64,000 bases of DNA from Tetragenococcus osmophilus (GCF_003795125.1 NZ_CP027783.1:1860001-1924000); one strand, 5' to 3'. Positions 46,075 through 54,891 are shown, counted from the stretch's first letter. Notes: generated by a model from the letters alone, not told the origin. Numbers and translations are program-made.

Positions 46075-46110
46075 AGAGGCTAGAAGAAATATTTTCTAGT
46101 CTCTTTTTAT
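46075..46110 (+). terminator. Terminator after the glucosaminidase gene
   Basis: AGAGGCTAGAA / TTTCTAGTCTCT hairpin with T-run. Confidence 0.8.
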
Positions 46111-46188
46111 TTTGCCTTGAGGAAAAATGCTAGAAAAATAAACAAATACATAGTATTATGAAATTAATAGAAAATGGAGGGGGTCTTG

Positions 46189-46620
46189 TTGAGAAGTTTC
46201 GAAGAAGCATTGCGACGTTTAAAAGATGAAAATATACGTGTCACGTCACAACGTAAAGCAATTCTAGAGTTTTTAGCTTACTCAAATGAACATCCTACTG
46301 CCGAGACTATCTACAAAACTATTGCTGATAAATTCCCAGGAATGAGTGTGGCTACTGTTTATAATAACTTAAAGCTTTTTACTAAGATTGGTTTTATTAA
46401 AGAGCTGAGCTATGGAGATGCATCTAGCCGTTTTGATTTTTATACAGAACCGCACTATCATGTGATTTGCCGAAGATGTGGTCAAATTTCTGATTTTCAT
46501 TATCCTAACTTAGAAGATGTGGAGATGGCTGCTAGTAAATTAACTGGCTTTGATGTTGATGACCACCGTTTAGAAGTTTATGGGCTTTGTCCAAATTGTC
46601 AAGCAGAAATTGCAAAATAA
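46189..46620 (+). CDS. perR: Peroxide-sensing repressor PerR
   Basis: 143-residue Fur-family regulator. The DNA-binding helix is in HPTAETIYKTIADKFPGMSVATVYNNLKLF. Metal ligands match PerR: His in EHPTAE, the Asp in SRFDFYTEPHYHVICRRCGQISDF, and HHRLE-type ligands (DDHRLEVYG); two CxxC pairs (CRRC, CPNC) bind structural zinc. The block RFDFYTEPHYHVIC and DFHYPNLEDVE follow Bacillus PerR better than Fur or Zur. Start TTG at 46189 lies 5-6 nt after GGAGGGGG; TTG 46186 is possible. Confidence 0.88.
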   Translation: MRSFEEALRRLKDENIRVTSQRKAILEFLAYSNEHPTAETIYKTIADKFPGMSVATVYNNLKLFTKIGFIKELSYGDASSRFDFYTEPHYHVICRRCGQISDFHYPNLEDVEMAASKLTGFDVDDHRLEVYGLCPNCQAEIAK

Positions 46621-46626
46621 TATTAT

Positions 46627-46668
46627 CAAAAAAGCTGTTTTACTTTATATTAAAGAAACAGCTTTTTC
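46627..46668 (+). terminator. Terminator after perR
   Basis: AAAAAGCTGTTT / AAACAGCTTTTT inverted repeat, 15-nt loop. Confidence 0.8.
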
Positions 46669-46692
46669 GCACTAGAGAAAAAGGAGTATTTC

Positions 46693-47403
46693 ATGATTTC
46701 GTTACGAGATTATTTAAAAAGCGGGCAAACAACACTTTCCAACCTTTTGATTGAAAACTATCGAAAATTAGGGCTAACAAATGACGAGTTTATTCTATGG
46801 ATACAGTTATATAAATACCATGAATCAGGTAATGATTTTCCTGATTTAACATCTATTGCAGTAAATATGGACTGCGAGCAAAAGGAAATTTATCATTTGT
46901 TAAATCAATTGGTTGAAAAACAAGTGATTACTATTGAATCGGAAAAAAACTCGCAAGGGATTAGAAATGATTTTTATGATTTTTCAGCTGTTTTTACAAA
47001 ATTGGAGGCTTTGCAAAAGCAACAACAAAAACAAACTGAAGAGATAAATTATGAACAAAAGGTTCAATCGTTATACCAAATGTTTGAAAAAGAGTTTGGG
47101 CGAGCATTGTCTCCTATTGAGTACCAACGAATAGGCCAATGGATTGAAGAAGACCAATATAACCCAGATTTAATTCGACTTGCTTTAAAAGAAGCTGTAT
47201 TAAATCAAGCCTATAGCTTGAATTATATTGATCGAGTTTTACTTTCGTGGGAGCGAAAAAATATTACAACTCAACAACAAGTAGAAGAGGAACAGAAACG
47301 GCGTAAACGAACGATGCTAAGCAAAGAAACAACTAGAAGTGAAAAAGATTTGCCTAATGTTTCTTTGCATAATTGGTTGGAAGAAGATAATGATAATCAG
47401 TAA
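46693..47403 (+). CDS. dnaD: DnaD replication initiation protein
   Basis: 236-residue primosome protein that helps load the replicative helicase. The N-terminal winged helix (MISLRDYLKSGQTTLSNLLIENYRKLGLTNDEFILWIQLYKY) and the C-terminal DnaD domain (about 115-205) with the YxxxIxxW-type motif LNYIDRVLLSWERKNI are clear. AAAAAGGAG precedes the ATG. In many relatives nth follows; here a terminator follows directly, now split by an IS3-family element. Confidence 0.93.
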   Translation: MISLRDYLKSGQTTLSNLLIENYRKLGLTNDEFILWIQLYKYHESGNDFPDLTSIAVNMDCEQKEIYHLLNQLVEKQVITIESEKNSQGIRNDFYDFSAVFTKLEALQKQQQKQTEEINYEQKVQSLYQMFEKEFGRALSPIEYQRIGQWIEEDQYNPDLIRLALKEAVLNQAYSLNYIDRVLLSWERKNITTQQQVEEEQKRRKRTMLSKETTRSEKDLPNVSLHNWLEEDNDNQ

Positions 47404-47486
47404 ACCATAAAAAAGAGGAAAAGTCTATGATGAACCGACCCCCAAAATTTAGACCCAAAATCTAACTTTTGGAGGTCGGTATTTTT

Positions 47487-48062
47487 ATGGCTAAATATCA
47501 TTTTGAATTCAAATGGAAAATCGTTCAAGAATACTTAGAGGGCAAAGGTGGATATAGCTATCTAGCCAAGAAGTATTCCGTCAAAAATAAGAAACAAATA
47601 GAAAATTGGGTAAAGGCCTATGAGGAACTCGGTGAAGAAGGGCTTTTCCGTAAACGGCAAAATCAGAGTTATTCTGTTCAATTTAAGCTAGATGCGGTAG
47701 AATTATATCAAACAAGTGAGCTGTCCTATCGTGAAGTTGCCAATAAGCTTGAAATGAACAACCCTGCGTTGCTTGCCAATTGGATGCGGAAATTTCGAGA
47801 TCATGGCGTCGATGGACTCTCAAAAACGAAAGGACGTCCATCTGCCATGCCTCAGAAAAAGCCAAAGAGAGAGCCAGCATCTGTCAAAACCACTCTAGAA
47901 GAACAAGACCGTATGAAGGCATTAGAGAAGCAAGTTCGTTCGCTCCAGATTGAAAATGCCTTTTTAAAAGAATTGAGGAAGCTGCGAAAACAGGAAGCCC
48001 AACAAAGACGAACGAATCAATCGCACGAATCATCGCAAGCCTCCGAGGATCATTCAAATTAG
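47487..48062 (+). CDS. IS150-group transposase OrfA
   Basis: 191-residue DNA-binding half of the transposase. Two helix-turn-helix units are visible (YLEGKGGYSYLAKKYSVKNKKQIENWVKAY and DAVELYQTSELSYREVANKLEMNNPALLANWMRKF), then a basic linker and a leucine-zipper coil (MKALEKQVRSLQIENAFLKELRKL). Start 47487 follows GGAGG by about 11 nt. OrfB lies in the -1 frame, so a fused OrfAB would need -1 slippage, perhaps near GCGAAAACAGG around 47982. Confidence 0.88.
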   Translation: MAKYHFEFKWKIVQEYLEGKGGYSYLAKKYSVKNKKQIENWVKAYEELGEEGLFRKRQNQSYSVQFKLDAVELYQTSELSYREVANKLEMNNPALLANWMRKFRDHGVDGLSKTKGRPSAMPQKKPKREPASVKTTLEEQDRMKALEKQVRSLQIENAFLKELRKLRKQEAQQRRTNQSHESSQASEDHSN

Positions 48063-48079
48063 TTGAGCTTCTTGAAACA

Positions 48080-48906
48080 TTGAACTTTCCAAAGGCAACC
48101 TTTATGTACTGGCAAAAACGGTTTGATCGAAAAAATCCGGATCAGGAAATCGAAGAAGAAATGGCTACGATTCGGAAAAAACACAAAGATTACGGTTGTT
48201 TGCGAATGACCCAAGAGCTTAAAAACCGTGGGTTCCATGTCAATAAAAAGAAAGTACAGCGCTTGATTCGAAAGTTGGGACTTGAAGTCCGAACTTATAC
48301 CCGGAAATCTCGTCGTTATAGTTCTTATAAAGGAAAAGTTGGAACGGTTGCGAAGAATCGAATCCACCGTCGCTTTTACACCAGTATTTGTCATCAAAAA
48401 ATGACAACAGACACCACAGAATTCAAGTATTTTGCCTTAGACACCAACGGCGTGATCCGACAAAGAAAGCTGTATTTGGATCCGTTTATGGATTTGTATA
48501 ACAGCGAGATCCTTTCTTACCGTATTTCAGAAAAGCCCAATGCCATGGCCATCATGGAAGGGTTGGAAGAAGCTATTGAAATCACCAATGATTGTCTCTA
48601 TCGTCGCACCTTTCATTCCGACCAAGGATGGGCTTATCAAATGAACGCATATACACATAAACTAAAGAAACACAAAATCTTTCAAAGTATGTCTCGAAAG
48701 GCCAACTGTTTGGATAATGCCATCATGGAGACCTTTTTCAGTCTGTTAAAGCAAGAAGTCTTTCATGGAGAAATTTATCATGGTTTTGAAGAGCTGAAAG
48801 CGGCAATTGACGACTATATCTATTACTACAATAATGAACGAATGAAACAAAATTGAATTGGAAGAGCCCTGTTCAATTTCGGAAAGCAGAGCTAAAAGCG
48901 GTCTAA
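48080..48906 (+). pseudogene. IS150-group transposase OrfB, frameshifted near its end
   Basis: Catalytic half with the DDE core: TTDTTEFKYFALDTNG (first Asp), FHSDQGWAYQ (second Asp) and CLDNAIMETFFSLLKQE (Glu). The frame stays open upstream into orfA, as expected for a -1 fusion. The reading frame stops at 48856 (YYNNERMKQN); restoring one A in the run at 48849-48852 would give KQKLNWKSPVQFRKAELKAV and a stop at 48904, which is the normal family ending. The Shine-Dalgarno-independent TTG at 48080 is only the first possible start. One-base loss could also be a sequencing error. Confidence 0.8.
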
Positions 48907-49014
48907 TCTCTTGGGCAAAACCAGAAAAAAAGGAGTAGATTTCTCTACTCCAAAAAAAGTCTAACTTTTAGGGGTCACTTCATAATAGGCTTTTCCTCTT
49001 TTTTAAAATTATTT

Positions 49015-51480
49015 TTATCCAGTGCTTTCTTCTTCCGGTTCAGGAGGAGATTCGTCCTCAGAACCTCCGTCGTTATTACCGCCAGTGTCTTCATTGCCAC
49101 CTTCGTTTTCTCCTCCAGTATCTTCTTCCGGTTCACTTTCATTACCGTCATTTCCGCCGGTGTCAGAAGGTTCACTTTCAGGAGGAGGTTCCTCTTCTTC
49201 AGAAGTAGAAGGCTCTTCTTCCGGTTCACTGCTTGGTGGTGTACTTTCTTCTTCTTCAGATGATGATGGTTCTTCTTCCTCAGAAGTAGAAGGCTCTTCT
49301 TCCGGCTCACTACTTGTTTCTGGCGTTGTTTCTTCTTCAGACGATGATGGCTCTTCTTCTTGGGTAGAAGAAGGAGCTTGCGAAGAAGGGGTAGATGAAG
49401 AAGGTGCGCTTCTTCTGCTTCTTCTTGGCGTCTGTTGTGAGGAAGAAGATGGTGTATCTTCTTGCCCTCTTAAATAAAGCTCTTTGCCGATTCGTACTAG
49501 ACCATCTGGCATGGACCAATCTTGATTTTCGACAGAAGAAGAGACGTATTCCATTAGTTCACGATAAACGTCAGAGGCTACATGTGATGACTCACTCGTT
49601 ACTGGGGTCATCTTATCATTGTAACCAGTCCACACAGCTAATGCGTAATTCCGAGTATAACCAACGAAATTAGAATCAGGAGAAGGAGAAGAAACATCGT
49701 CTTCGAGTTCTTCTAATTCTTCATCTGTATAATTTGATGTTCCGGTTTTACCTGCTTGATATAAACCAGAAATTTCAGCATTTGTTCCTGTGCCGTCACT
49801 ATCTGAAATTACATCTTTTAATATGTCAGTGACCATATAAGCTGTAGTATCTTCCATAGCTTTTTGACCGTCATCTTCAAATGCTTCTACTTCTTCTGAT
49901 CCATCTTGATAAACTATTTTGTTTACATATTGCGGTTCGTAATAAGTACCGCCATTGGCAAAGGCAGAATAAGCAGCTGCCATTTTCAGGCTAGATATAC
50001 CATATTCGGTGCCATCTTGTTCGTCAGCATTACTTGATATAGCGTTAGATTGATTTAAATTCTTGTAATGAATATTTAAATTCTCTAAGAAATCTTGAAT
50101 GGAATCTGAACCTACATCTGCAAACAATTTTGCTGCTGGAATATTTCTAGAACGGACTAAAGCCTTACGTAAAGTCATAGAGCCCATGTAGGAATTATCC
50201 CAGTTAGTAATTTCTGTATCACTGCCAGTATAAGAATAAGGTTCATCGACAATTGTTTTAGCTGTAGAATACTTCTTAAATTCAAAAGCTGGTCCATAGT
50301 CTACAACAGGTTTTACGGTAGAACCAAAATCTCTTGAAGTATTGACAGCTAAGTTATTTCCTAAAAGCGTTCCTTCTTTAACATTTCTTCCACCAATTTG
50401 CGCCTTAACTTTACCAGAGTCAGGTTCCATTAGCGTTGAAGCTACTTGCATCTTTTCATCAGGATAATCAACATAATCATCAGAGTTTACAATATCATAT
50501 AATCTTCTTTGAGCATCTTCGTCTAAATTCGTATAAATATTAAGTCCATCTCGATAAACGTCTTTTCCTGTCTTGTCTTCAACTTCTTTAATAACTTCTT
50601 TAGTATAATTATCATAGTATTTACGGTCATCGTCTTCTTCTTCAAGCTCTTGTAAGCCTTCATCGATAGAAGTGTTTGTAGCATCTTCGTATTCTTGTTG
50701 GGTAATTTTTCCATTATCTAACATCGTACTTAAAACAGTGTCACGTCGTGTTTCGGCTTCTTCTTGATTAACGTAAGGATCATAATAATTAGGCGCGTTT
50801 GGCATACCAGCAATTAAGGCGGTCTGCGCAAGAGAAAGCTCATTTAAGGATTTCCCATAAAAGGCCTGAGAAGCTGTTTGCATACCATAAAAGCCATTTG
50901 ACATATAAACTTTATTTATATAATAAGTTAAAATTTCTTGTTTTGATCTTTGACGCTCTAGTTTAACCGCAAGCCAAGCTTCTTGTGCTTTACGTTTTAA
51001 TGTTTGATCTTCTTCACTTGTTGAAAAATAGGAAAGTTTAATCAATTGTTGCGTCAGCGTACTACCGCCTTGTTTGCCTCCGGTTGTAACGTTAGAAAAA
51101 GCTGAGCCGACAATTCGTATCGGGTCAACACCAATATGTTTATAAAAGCGACGATCTTCAATTGATACGATAGCATCTTCTAACTGTTGAGGGACATCAG
51201 TAGGTGAAATCTTTTCACGTCTTTCAGAACCAATGTCTTGGAATATCTCTCCATCAGCAGCATAAAGTTTAGAAGATACAGTTGCATCTAATTCTTCTTC
51301 ATTTAATGCTGGTGCGTCTTTAGCATAAAACGCGAATAATCCGGCGCCAGCGATTAATACAACACAAACAAAAGCGAATAAGGCGAGCAAAATTTTAAGT
51401 ATAATAGAACCTGGCCCACGTTTTTTATTGGGGTCTTTTTGCTGATGTCGACTGACTCGTGAATTTGATTGATTTGCCAT
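49015..51480 (-). CDS. pbp1A: Class A penicillin-binding protein PBP1A
   Basis: 821-residue bifunctional wall synthase. Order: basic N-terminus, membrane helix (about 27-52), GT51 glycosyltransferase with EDRRFYKHIGVDPIRI and GGSTLTQQLIKL and KQEILTYYINKVYMSNG, then transpeptidase with GSTVKP (nucleophile Ser), SRN and KTGTSN. After about residue 680 comes a ~140-residue extracellular tail almost wholly of Ser, Glu, Pro, Thr and Gly, with EPEEEPSTSEEEEP repeated twice. It is co-transcribed with recU (2-nt gap). GGAGAAAC precedes the ATG. Confidence 0.93.
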   Translation of the reverse strand: MANQSNSRVSRHQQKDPNKKRGPGSIILKILLALFAFVCVVLIAGAGLFAFYAKDAPALNEEELDATVSSKLYAADGEIFQDIGSERREKISPTDVPQQLEDAIVSIEDRRFYKHIGVDPIRIVGSAFSNVTTGGKQGGSTLTQQLIKLSYFSTSEEDQTLKRKAQEAWLAVKLERQRSKQEILTYYINKVYMSNGFYGMQTASQAFYGKSLNELSLAQTALIAGMPNAPNYYDPYVNQEEAETRRDTVLSTMLDNGKITQQEYEDATNTSIDEGLQELEEEDDDRKYYDNYTKEVIKEVEDKTGKDVYRDGLNIYTNLDEDAQRRLYDIVNSDDYVDYPDEKMQVASTLMEPDSGKVKAQIGGRNVKEGTLLGNNLAVNTSRDFGSTVKPVVDYGPAFEFKKYSTAKTIVDEPYSYTGSDTEITNWDNSYMGSMTLRKALVRSRNIPAAKLFADVGSDSIQDFLENLNIHYKNLNQSNAISSNADEQDGTEYGISSLKMAAAYSAFANGGTYYEPQYVNKIVYQDGSEEVEAFEDDGQKAMEDTTAYMVTDILKDVISDSDGTGTNAEISGLYQAGKTGTSNYTDEELEELEDDVSSPSPDSNFVGYTRNYALAVWTGYNDKMTPVTSESSHVASDVYRELMEYVSSSVENQDWSMPDGLVRIGKELYLRGQEDTPSSSSQQTPRRSRRSAPSSSTPSSQAPSSTQEEEPSSSEEETTPETSSEPEEEPSTSEEEEPSSSEEEESTPPSSEPEEEPSTSEEEEPPPESEPSDTGGNDGNESEPEEDTGGENEGGNEDTGGNNDGGSEDESPPEPEEESTG

Positions 51481-51482
51481 GT

Positions 51483-52103
51483 TTAGAGTTTCTCCTTTGC
51501 TTGTAAATGCTTATCCACTGCCTCTAAATAAGGAATACGTGGTGCGATCTTAGGTTGGATCTCAATGGCATCTTTTTCGATGTCAGCTAGTGGTAAGGAC
51601 TTTTTTTGCGCTTTTCTATCACGCCAATAGCCAATAAGCAGCTTACTATCTAGAAAAAAGCAACGCTTTAATGTAGAAAACCATAATAACACAAAACATA
51701 TACCGTTTTGTTTGATACATTTTTCCATGTGAGCAATTTGATGCTCATGGAAATTTTTAAAAGGAAAGGAAGTTTTGTTTTTTGTTTCCTTTGCTTCAAA
51801 ATCGATATAATGACCCTTATAAACGCCATTATAATCGGTTGTAGATGGTTCTTTAAAATAAGCTTCTTTAATAACAGCAGCACTTCTTTTAGGATAATCT
51901 ACCTTTACGATTTGTAAGGGTAGAGGTTTTTTATGTACTACAGCAAGCTCATGATTAAGATAATATTGGTTACTTTGGTTAATTGCTTCTTCAAAACGCA
52001 TTCCGCGATTCGCGAAATTTATTGATTTAGCTTTTTCTTGCATTTTTTGTTTTGACGTTTCATTATAATGGTTAGGGTGGCCATTAGGGTAATGAAAGAC
52101 CAT
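51483..52103 (-). CDS. recU: Holliday junction resolvase RecU
   Basis: 206-residue resolvase that cuts four-way junctions during recombination. The nuclease core is visible: NRGMRFEEAINQSNQYY, then YPKRSAAVIKEAYFKEPSTTDYNGVYKGHYIDFEAKETKNKTSFPFKNFHEHQ, with the acidic Asp, Glu and Lys (DFEAK) of the PD-(D/E)XK fold. I chose the ATG at 52103, about 10 nt after AGGAG; GTG 52112 is too close to that site. recU-pbp1A is a conserved operon in Firmicutes. Confidence 0.94.
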   Translation of the reverse strand: MVFHYPNGHPNHYNETSKQKMQEKAKSINFANRGMRFEEAINQSNQYYLNHELAVVHKKPLPLQIVKVDYPKRSAAVIKEAYFKEPSTTDYNGVYKGHYIDFEAKETKNKTSFPFKNFHEHQIAHMEKCIKQNGICFVLLWFSTLKRCFFLDSKLLIGYWRDRKAQKKSLPLADIEKDAIEIQPKIAPRIPYLEAVDKHLQAKEKL

Positions 52104-52164
52104 GATTCTCACACTCCTGAGCTATATTATACCAAAAAGATAAAAAGAAAGAAAAGGTAATATT

Positions 52165-52716
52165 ATGCAAAGCATACATACATTGATTGTTACCGGATAT
52201 AGAAGCTTTGAACTAGGCGTTTTTCAAGAGAATGATCCCAAAGTAAAAGTTATTAAGAAAGTTATAAAAAACACGCTAGAGCAGTATTTAGAAGAAGGGT
52301 TAAACTGGGTTTTGTTAGGTGGTAATTTAGGGATAGAACTCTGGTGTGGACAAGTTATCGAAGAACTAAAAGTAGACTATCCGGAATTAAAATTTTCTGT
52401 AATTTTTCCTTATTTAGAATTTGGAAATCACTGGAACGAAACAAATCAAGCTGCACTACAAAAAGTGGTGGAAGAGGCTGATTATGTAGATTCTGTTAGT
52501 CACTTACCTTATAAAAATCCAAGTCAATTAAAAAATCATACACATTTTCTACTTACACATGCAGATGGCGCAATCGTTGTATATGATGACGAGTATGCTG
52601 GAAAGACTTCCTATTTCTTACATGATGCTAATGAGTATGCTAGTGAACATGCTTTCTTAATCCATCAGATTACAATGGATGATTTACAAGATGCAGTTTT
52701 TGATGATTCTGTTTGA
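52165..52716 (+). CDS. ypsA: DUF1273/YpsA (SLOG-fold) protein
   Basis: 183-residue protein of the YpsA family. Features seen: VTGYRSFELGVF at the N-terminus (nucleotide-binding style strand-loop), WVLLGGNLGIELWCGQVIEEL and ADGAIVVYDDEYAGKTSYF, both conserved in the Rossmann-like SLOG fold. In Bacillus and Staphylococcus YpsA affects cell division and FtsZ; its ligand is not known. Divergent from recU-pbp1A and followed by gpsB, the usual order. Confidence 0.87.
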   Translation: MQSIHTLIVTGYRSFELGVFQENDPKVKVIKKVIKNTLEQYLEEGLNWVLLGGNLGIELWCGQVIEELKVDYPELKFSVIFPYLEFGNHWNETNQAALQKVVEEADYVDSVSHLPYKNPSQLKNHTHFLLTHADGAIVVYDDEYAGKTSYFLHDANEYASEHAFLIHQITMDDLQDAVFDDSV

Positions 52717-52786
52717 TTTATTCGCTTTTTTTGGATAGAATAGACATGAGAAAAGAATTAGCACAAACAATTAATGAGGTGGAAAG

Positions 52787-53263
52787 ATGGCAAATACAAC
52801 ATACACTCCCAAAGATATCTTACAACAAGAATTTAAAACCAAAATGCGCGGTTACGATCCTGTAGAAGTGGACGAATTTTTGGACGGCGTAATCAAAGAT
52901 TATGAAGCCTATAATAAAGAAATTTTAACATTACAAGAAGAAAATGATCGTTTGAATGCTAAAGTAGGGCAATTAAGTAAAAGCCAAGCTACGCAATCAC
53001 GTCAACAAACAGATTCAACACCAAAGAGTCAAACAGTTACGAATTTTGACATTTTAAAACGTTTGTCTAATCTAGAAAAAGAAGTCTTTGGTAAAAAGTT
53101 AGACCAAGAAGTAAATAATGAATCACGTTCTGCTCAAACGAGTGAAGCATATAATGATTCAGATAGTGCACAAACTAGCAATACACGAACAGCTGGTAGT
53201 CGGATAGATACGAATCGTCCAGCTGACGATGACGATGATTTAGAAAAAACTCGTCAATTTTAA
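52787..53263 (+). CDS. gpsB: Cell division regulator GpsB
   Basis: 158-residue DivIVA-like protein that links septal and lateral wall synthesis and binds class A PBPs. The N-terminal membrane-binding block TPKDILQQEFKTKMRGYDPVEVDEFLDGVIKDYE is highly typical, followed by a coiled coil to about 65 and the C-terminal trimer helix (NFDILKRLSNLEKEVFG, about 85-101). An extra ~55-residue tail rich in Ser, Thr, Asp follows, longer than in Bacillus. GAGGTGGAAAG precedes the ATG. pbp1A lies 1.3 kb away on the opposite strand. Confidence 0.92.
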   Translation: MANTTYTPKDILQQEFKTKMRGYDPVEVDEFLDGVIKDYEAYNKEILTLQEENDRLNAKVGQLSKSQATQSRQQTDSTPKSQTVTNFDILKRLSNLEKEVFGKKLDQEVNNESRSAQTSEAYNDSDSAQTSNTRTAGSRIDTNRPADDDDDLEKTRQF

Positions 53264-53270
53264 TTTAAAA

Positions 53271-53670
53271 ATTGTGGTTTTCGGATAATCGCGGCTTGAG
53301 TAAATCAAGCTGAGGAAAGTCCATGCTCACACAGGCTGAAATGCCTGTAGTGTTCGTGCTCAGCGAAAAAATAAGCTGAGGTATCTCATTAAAGAGATAA
53401 CGGCAGGAAAAACGGCTAAGGTGTAGGCTAGTCTACACTAAGCCCGAGTATCCTTGAAAGTGCCACAGTGACGAAGCAATAGGAGAAATCTTATTGTTGG
53501 AACGCGGTAAACCCCTCGAGTGAGCAACCCAAACAAAAAGGTAGGGGCACTTTTTGCCGCGAAATAAAACGCGAGCAAGAAGACAATATTATTGTAGATA
53601 GATGATTATCTAAGTTATTTTGCTCCCTGTAAAATAACTGGACAAAACATGGCTTATAGAAAACCACAAT
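53271..53670 (+). ncRNA. rnpB: RNase P RNA (type B)
   Basis: About 400 nt. Conserved blocks are GAGGAAAGTCCATGCTC near the 5' end, TGCCTGTAGTGTTCGTGC, ACGGCAGGAAAA, GAGTATCCTTGAAAGTGCCACAGTGACG, GGAACGCGGTAAACCCCTCGAG and ACAAAACATGGCTTAT near the 3' end. The 5' ATTGTGGTTTTC pairs with 3' GAAAACCACAAT to close P1, which sets both boundaries. Layout is that of the Bacillus type. It is located between gpsB and rlmL, as in many Firmicutes. Confidence 0.96.
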
Positions 53671-53679
53671 AAGCAGGGA

Positions 53680-53708
53680 AAAAACCTCCCCTTGGGGAGG
53701 TTTTTTTA
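53680..53708 (+). terminator. Terminator of rnpB
   Basis: AAACCTCCCC / GGGGAGGTTT with a 2-nt loop, then a run of seven T. Confidence 0.9.
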
Positions 53709-53747
53709 TTAATAAAGTAACCATAAGTAAGTATTTTGGAGGCAATT

Positions 53748-54887
53748 ATGAAAGATAATCTGCATTTTAATTTAATAGCCACGGCAGCAAGTGGCTTAGA
53801 AGCTTTAACTGGAAAAGAGCTACGAAATTTAGGAATTGACTGTCAAGTTGAAAATGGACGGGCTCGTTTTGAAGGGACAATTGAAACTATAGCACAGACA
53901 AATTTATGGCTACGTACAGCTGATCGAGTAAAGATTGTAGTAGGAGAATTTGATGCGTATAGTTTTGACGAATTATTTGAGAAGGTCAAAGCTTTGCCGT
54001 GGGAGGAATACCTTCCGTTAGATGCTGCTTTTCCAGTAGCTGGTAAATCTATTAAATCCAAACTATATAGCACACCCGATTGTCAAGCAATTACGAAAAA
54101 AGCGATTGTAGAACGTATGAGAAGTTTTTACCATCGTCCGCAAAATCTGCCCTTTACCGAAACAGGCGCATTATATAAGTTAGAAGTTATTTTACGTAAA
54201 GACCATGTGATGGTTTTATTAGATACTACCGGTTCAAGTTTATTTAAGCGCGGTTATCGCTTGGAAAAAGGAGGGGCACCATTAAAAGAAAACATGGCTG
54301 CAGCTCTTATAAAATTGACAAATTGGTATAATGATAAGCCTTTTGTAGACCCTGTATGTGGTTCAGGAACGTTATGTATTGAAGCTGCATTAATTGGACA
54401 TCAAATGGCTCCTGGCTTTAATCGTGATTTTGCTTGTGAACAATGGGAATGGGTTCCAAGCGAGATTTTTGAACGTGTACGTAATAAAGCAGAGGAGATA
54501 GCCGATTATGATGCTGAGTTAGATATTACAGGGTATGATATTAATGGTGAAATGATCGACATTGCACGTGCAAATGCTGATGAAATAGGCTTAGGAGATT
54601 CAATTACATTTAAACAACAAGCATTAAAAGATTTTAGAACTGAAAAAGAAAATGGTGTGATTGTTGCTAACCCGCCTTACGGAGAGCGTTTAGGTGAAGA
54701 AAATAGTGCACAAAAACTATATGAAGAAATGGGAGATGTATTTAAACCATTAACAACTTGGAGTAAATATATCTTAACTAGTGATTTAGCATTTGAAGAT
54801 TACTATGGCCAAAAAGCGACGAAAAAAAGAAAGCTATACAACGGGACAATACGAACGGACCTGTTTCAGTACTGGGCTAAAAGATAA
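53748..54887 (+). CDS. rlmL: THUMP-domain 23S rRNA methyltransferase (RlmL/YpsC type)
   Basis: 379-residue class I methyltransferase that modifies 23S rRNA guanine (G2445 in E. coli numbering, by family). The N-terminal THUMP domain (about 1-160, TAASGLEALTGKELRNLG) binds RNA; the Rossmann domain has FVDPVCGSGTLCIEAAL, GYDINGEMIDIARANA and the catalytic VANPPYGERLG. Start 53748 follows GGAGG by 6-7 nt. It lacks the second methyltransferase domain (RlmK) found in the E. coli fusion, as is usual in Firmicutes. Confidence 0.92.
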   Translation: MKDNLHFNLIATAASGLEALTGKELRNLGIDCQVENGRARFEGTIETIAQTNLWLRTADRVKIVVGEFDAYSFDELFEKVKALPWEEYLPLDAAFPVAGKSIKSKLYSTPDCQAITKKAIVERMRSFYHRPQNLPFTETGALYKLEVILRKDHVMVLLDTTGSSLFKRGYRLEKGGAPLKENMAAALIKLTNWYNDKPFVDPVCGSGTLCIEAALIGHQMAPGFNRDFACEQWEWVPSEIFERVRNKAEEIADYDAELDITGYDINGEMIDIARANADEIGLGDSITFKQQALKDFRTEKENGVIVANPPYGERLGEENSAQKLYEEMGDVFKPLTTWSKYILTSDLAFEDYYGQKATKKRKLYNGTIRTDLFQYWAKR

Positions 54888-54891
54888 TAGT

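Larger units (their letters stand above)
47431..48982 (+). mobile_element. IS3-family (IS150 group) insertion sequence
   Basis: 1552 bp with ends TGAACCGACCCCC...and (complement of the right end) TGAAGTGACCCCTA, the IS150 pattern TG..GACCCC; both ends continue into a TTAGAC motif. It encodes orfA and orfB in overlapping frames. Flanking TGA/TAA are a 3-nt duplication with one change. orfB has lost one base near its 3' end, so this copy is probably defective. Confidence 0.88.
47411..49005. terminator. dnaD/pbp1A bidirectional terminator, split by an IS
   Basis: Left arm 47411-47427 (AAAAGAGGAAAAGTCTA) and right arm 48986-49002 (TAGGCTTTTCCTCTTTT) are complementary over 17 bp with one G-U pair. 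Between each arm and the IS lies a trinucleotide, TGA (47428-47430) and TAA (48983-48985), consistent with a duplicated 3-nt loop. Confidence 0.75.

Noticed and set aside
46130-46188. A PerR/Fur box before perR
   Set aside because: The AT-rich sequence ATTATGAAATTAATA matches the consensus too poorly to separate it from background.
47421-47437. A possible gene start (ATGATGAA after AAGAGGAAAA) cut by the IS3-family element, perhaps nth
   Set aside because: The right flank of the IS is the inverted complement of the left flank, so this is a terminator hairpin, and no coding sequence resumes after the element.
49180-49450. Regular TTC-rich repeats that could look like a CRISPR or tandem array
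   Set aside because: They are imperfect codon repeats inside the pbp1A frame, with no spacer-repeat order. I see no CRISPR array in the window.
49022-49477. A rightward open frame rich in Ser and Gly opposite the pbp1A tail
   Set aside because: It is the complement of the Ser/Glu/Pro-coding low-complexity region, has no ribosome site, and pbp1A is clearly the coding strand.
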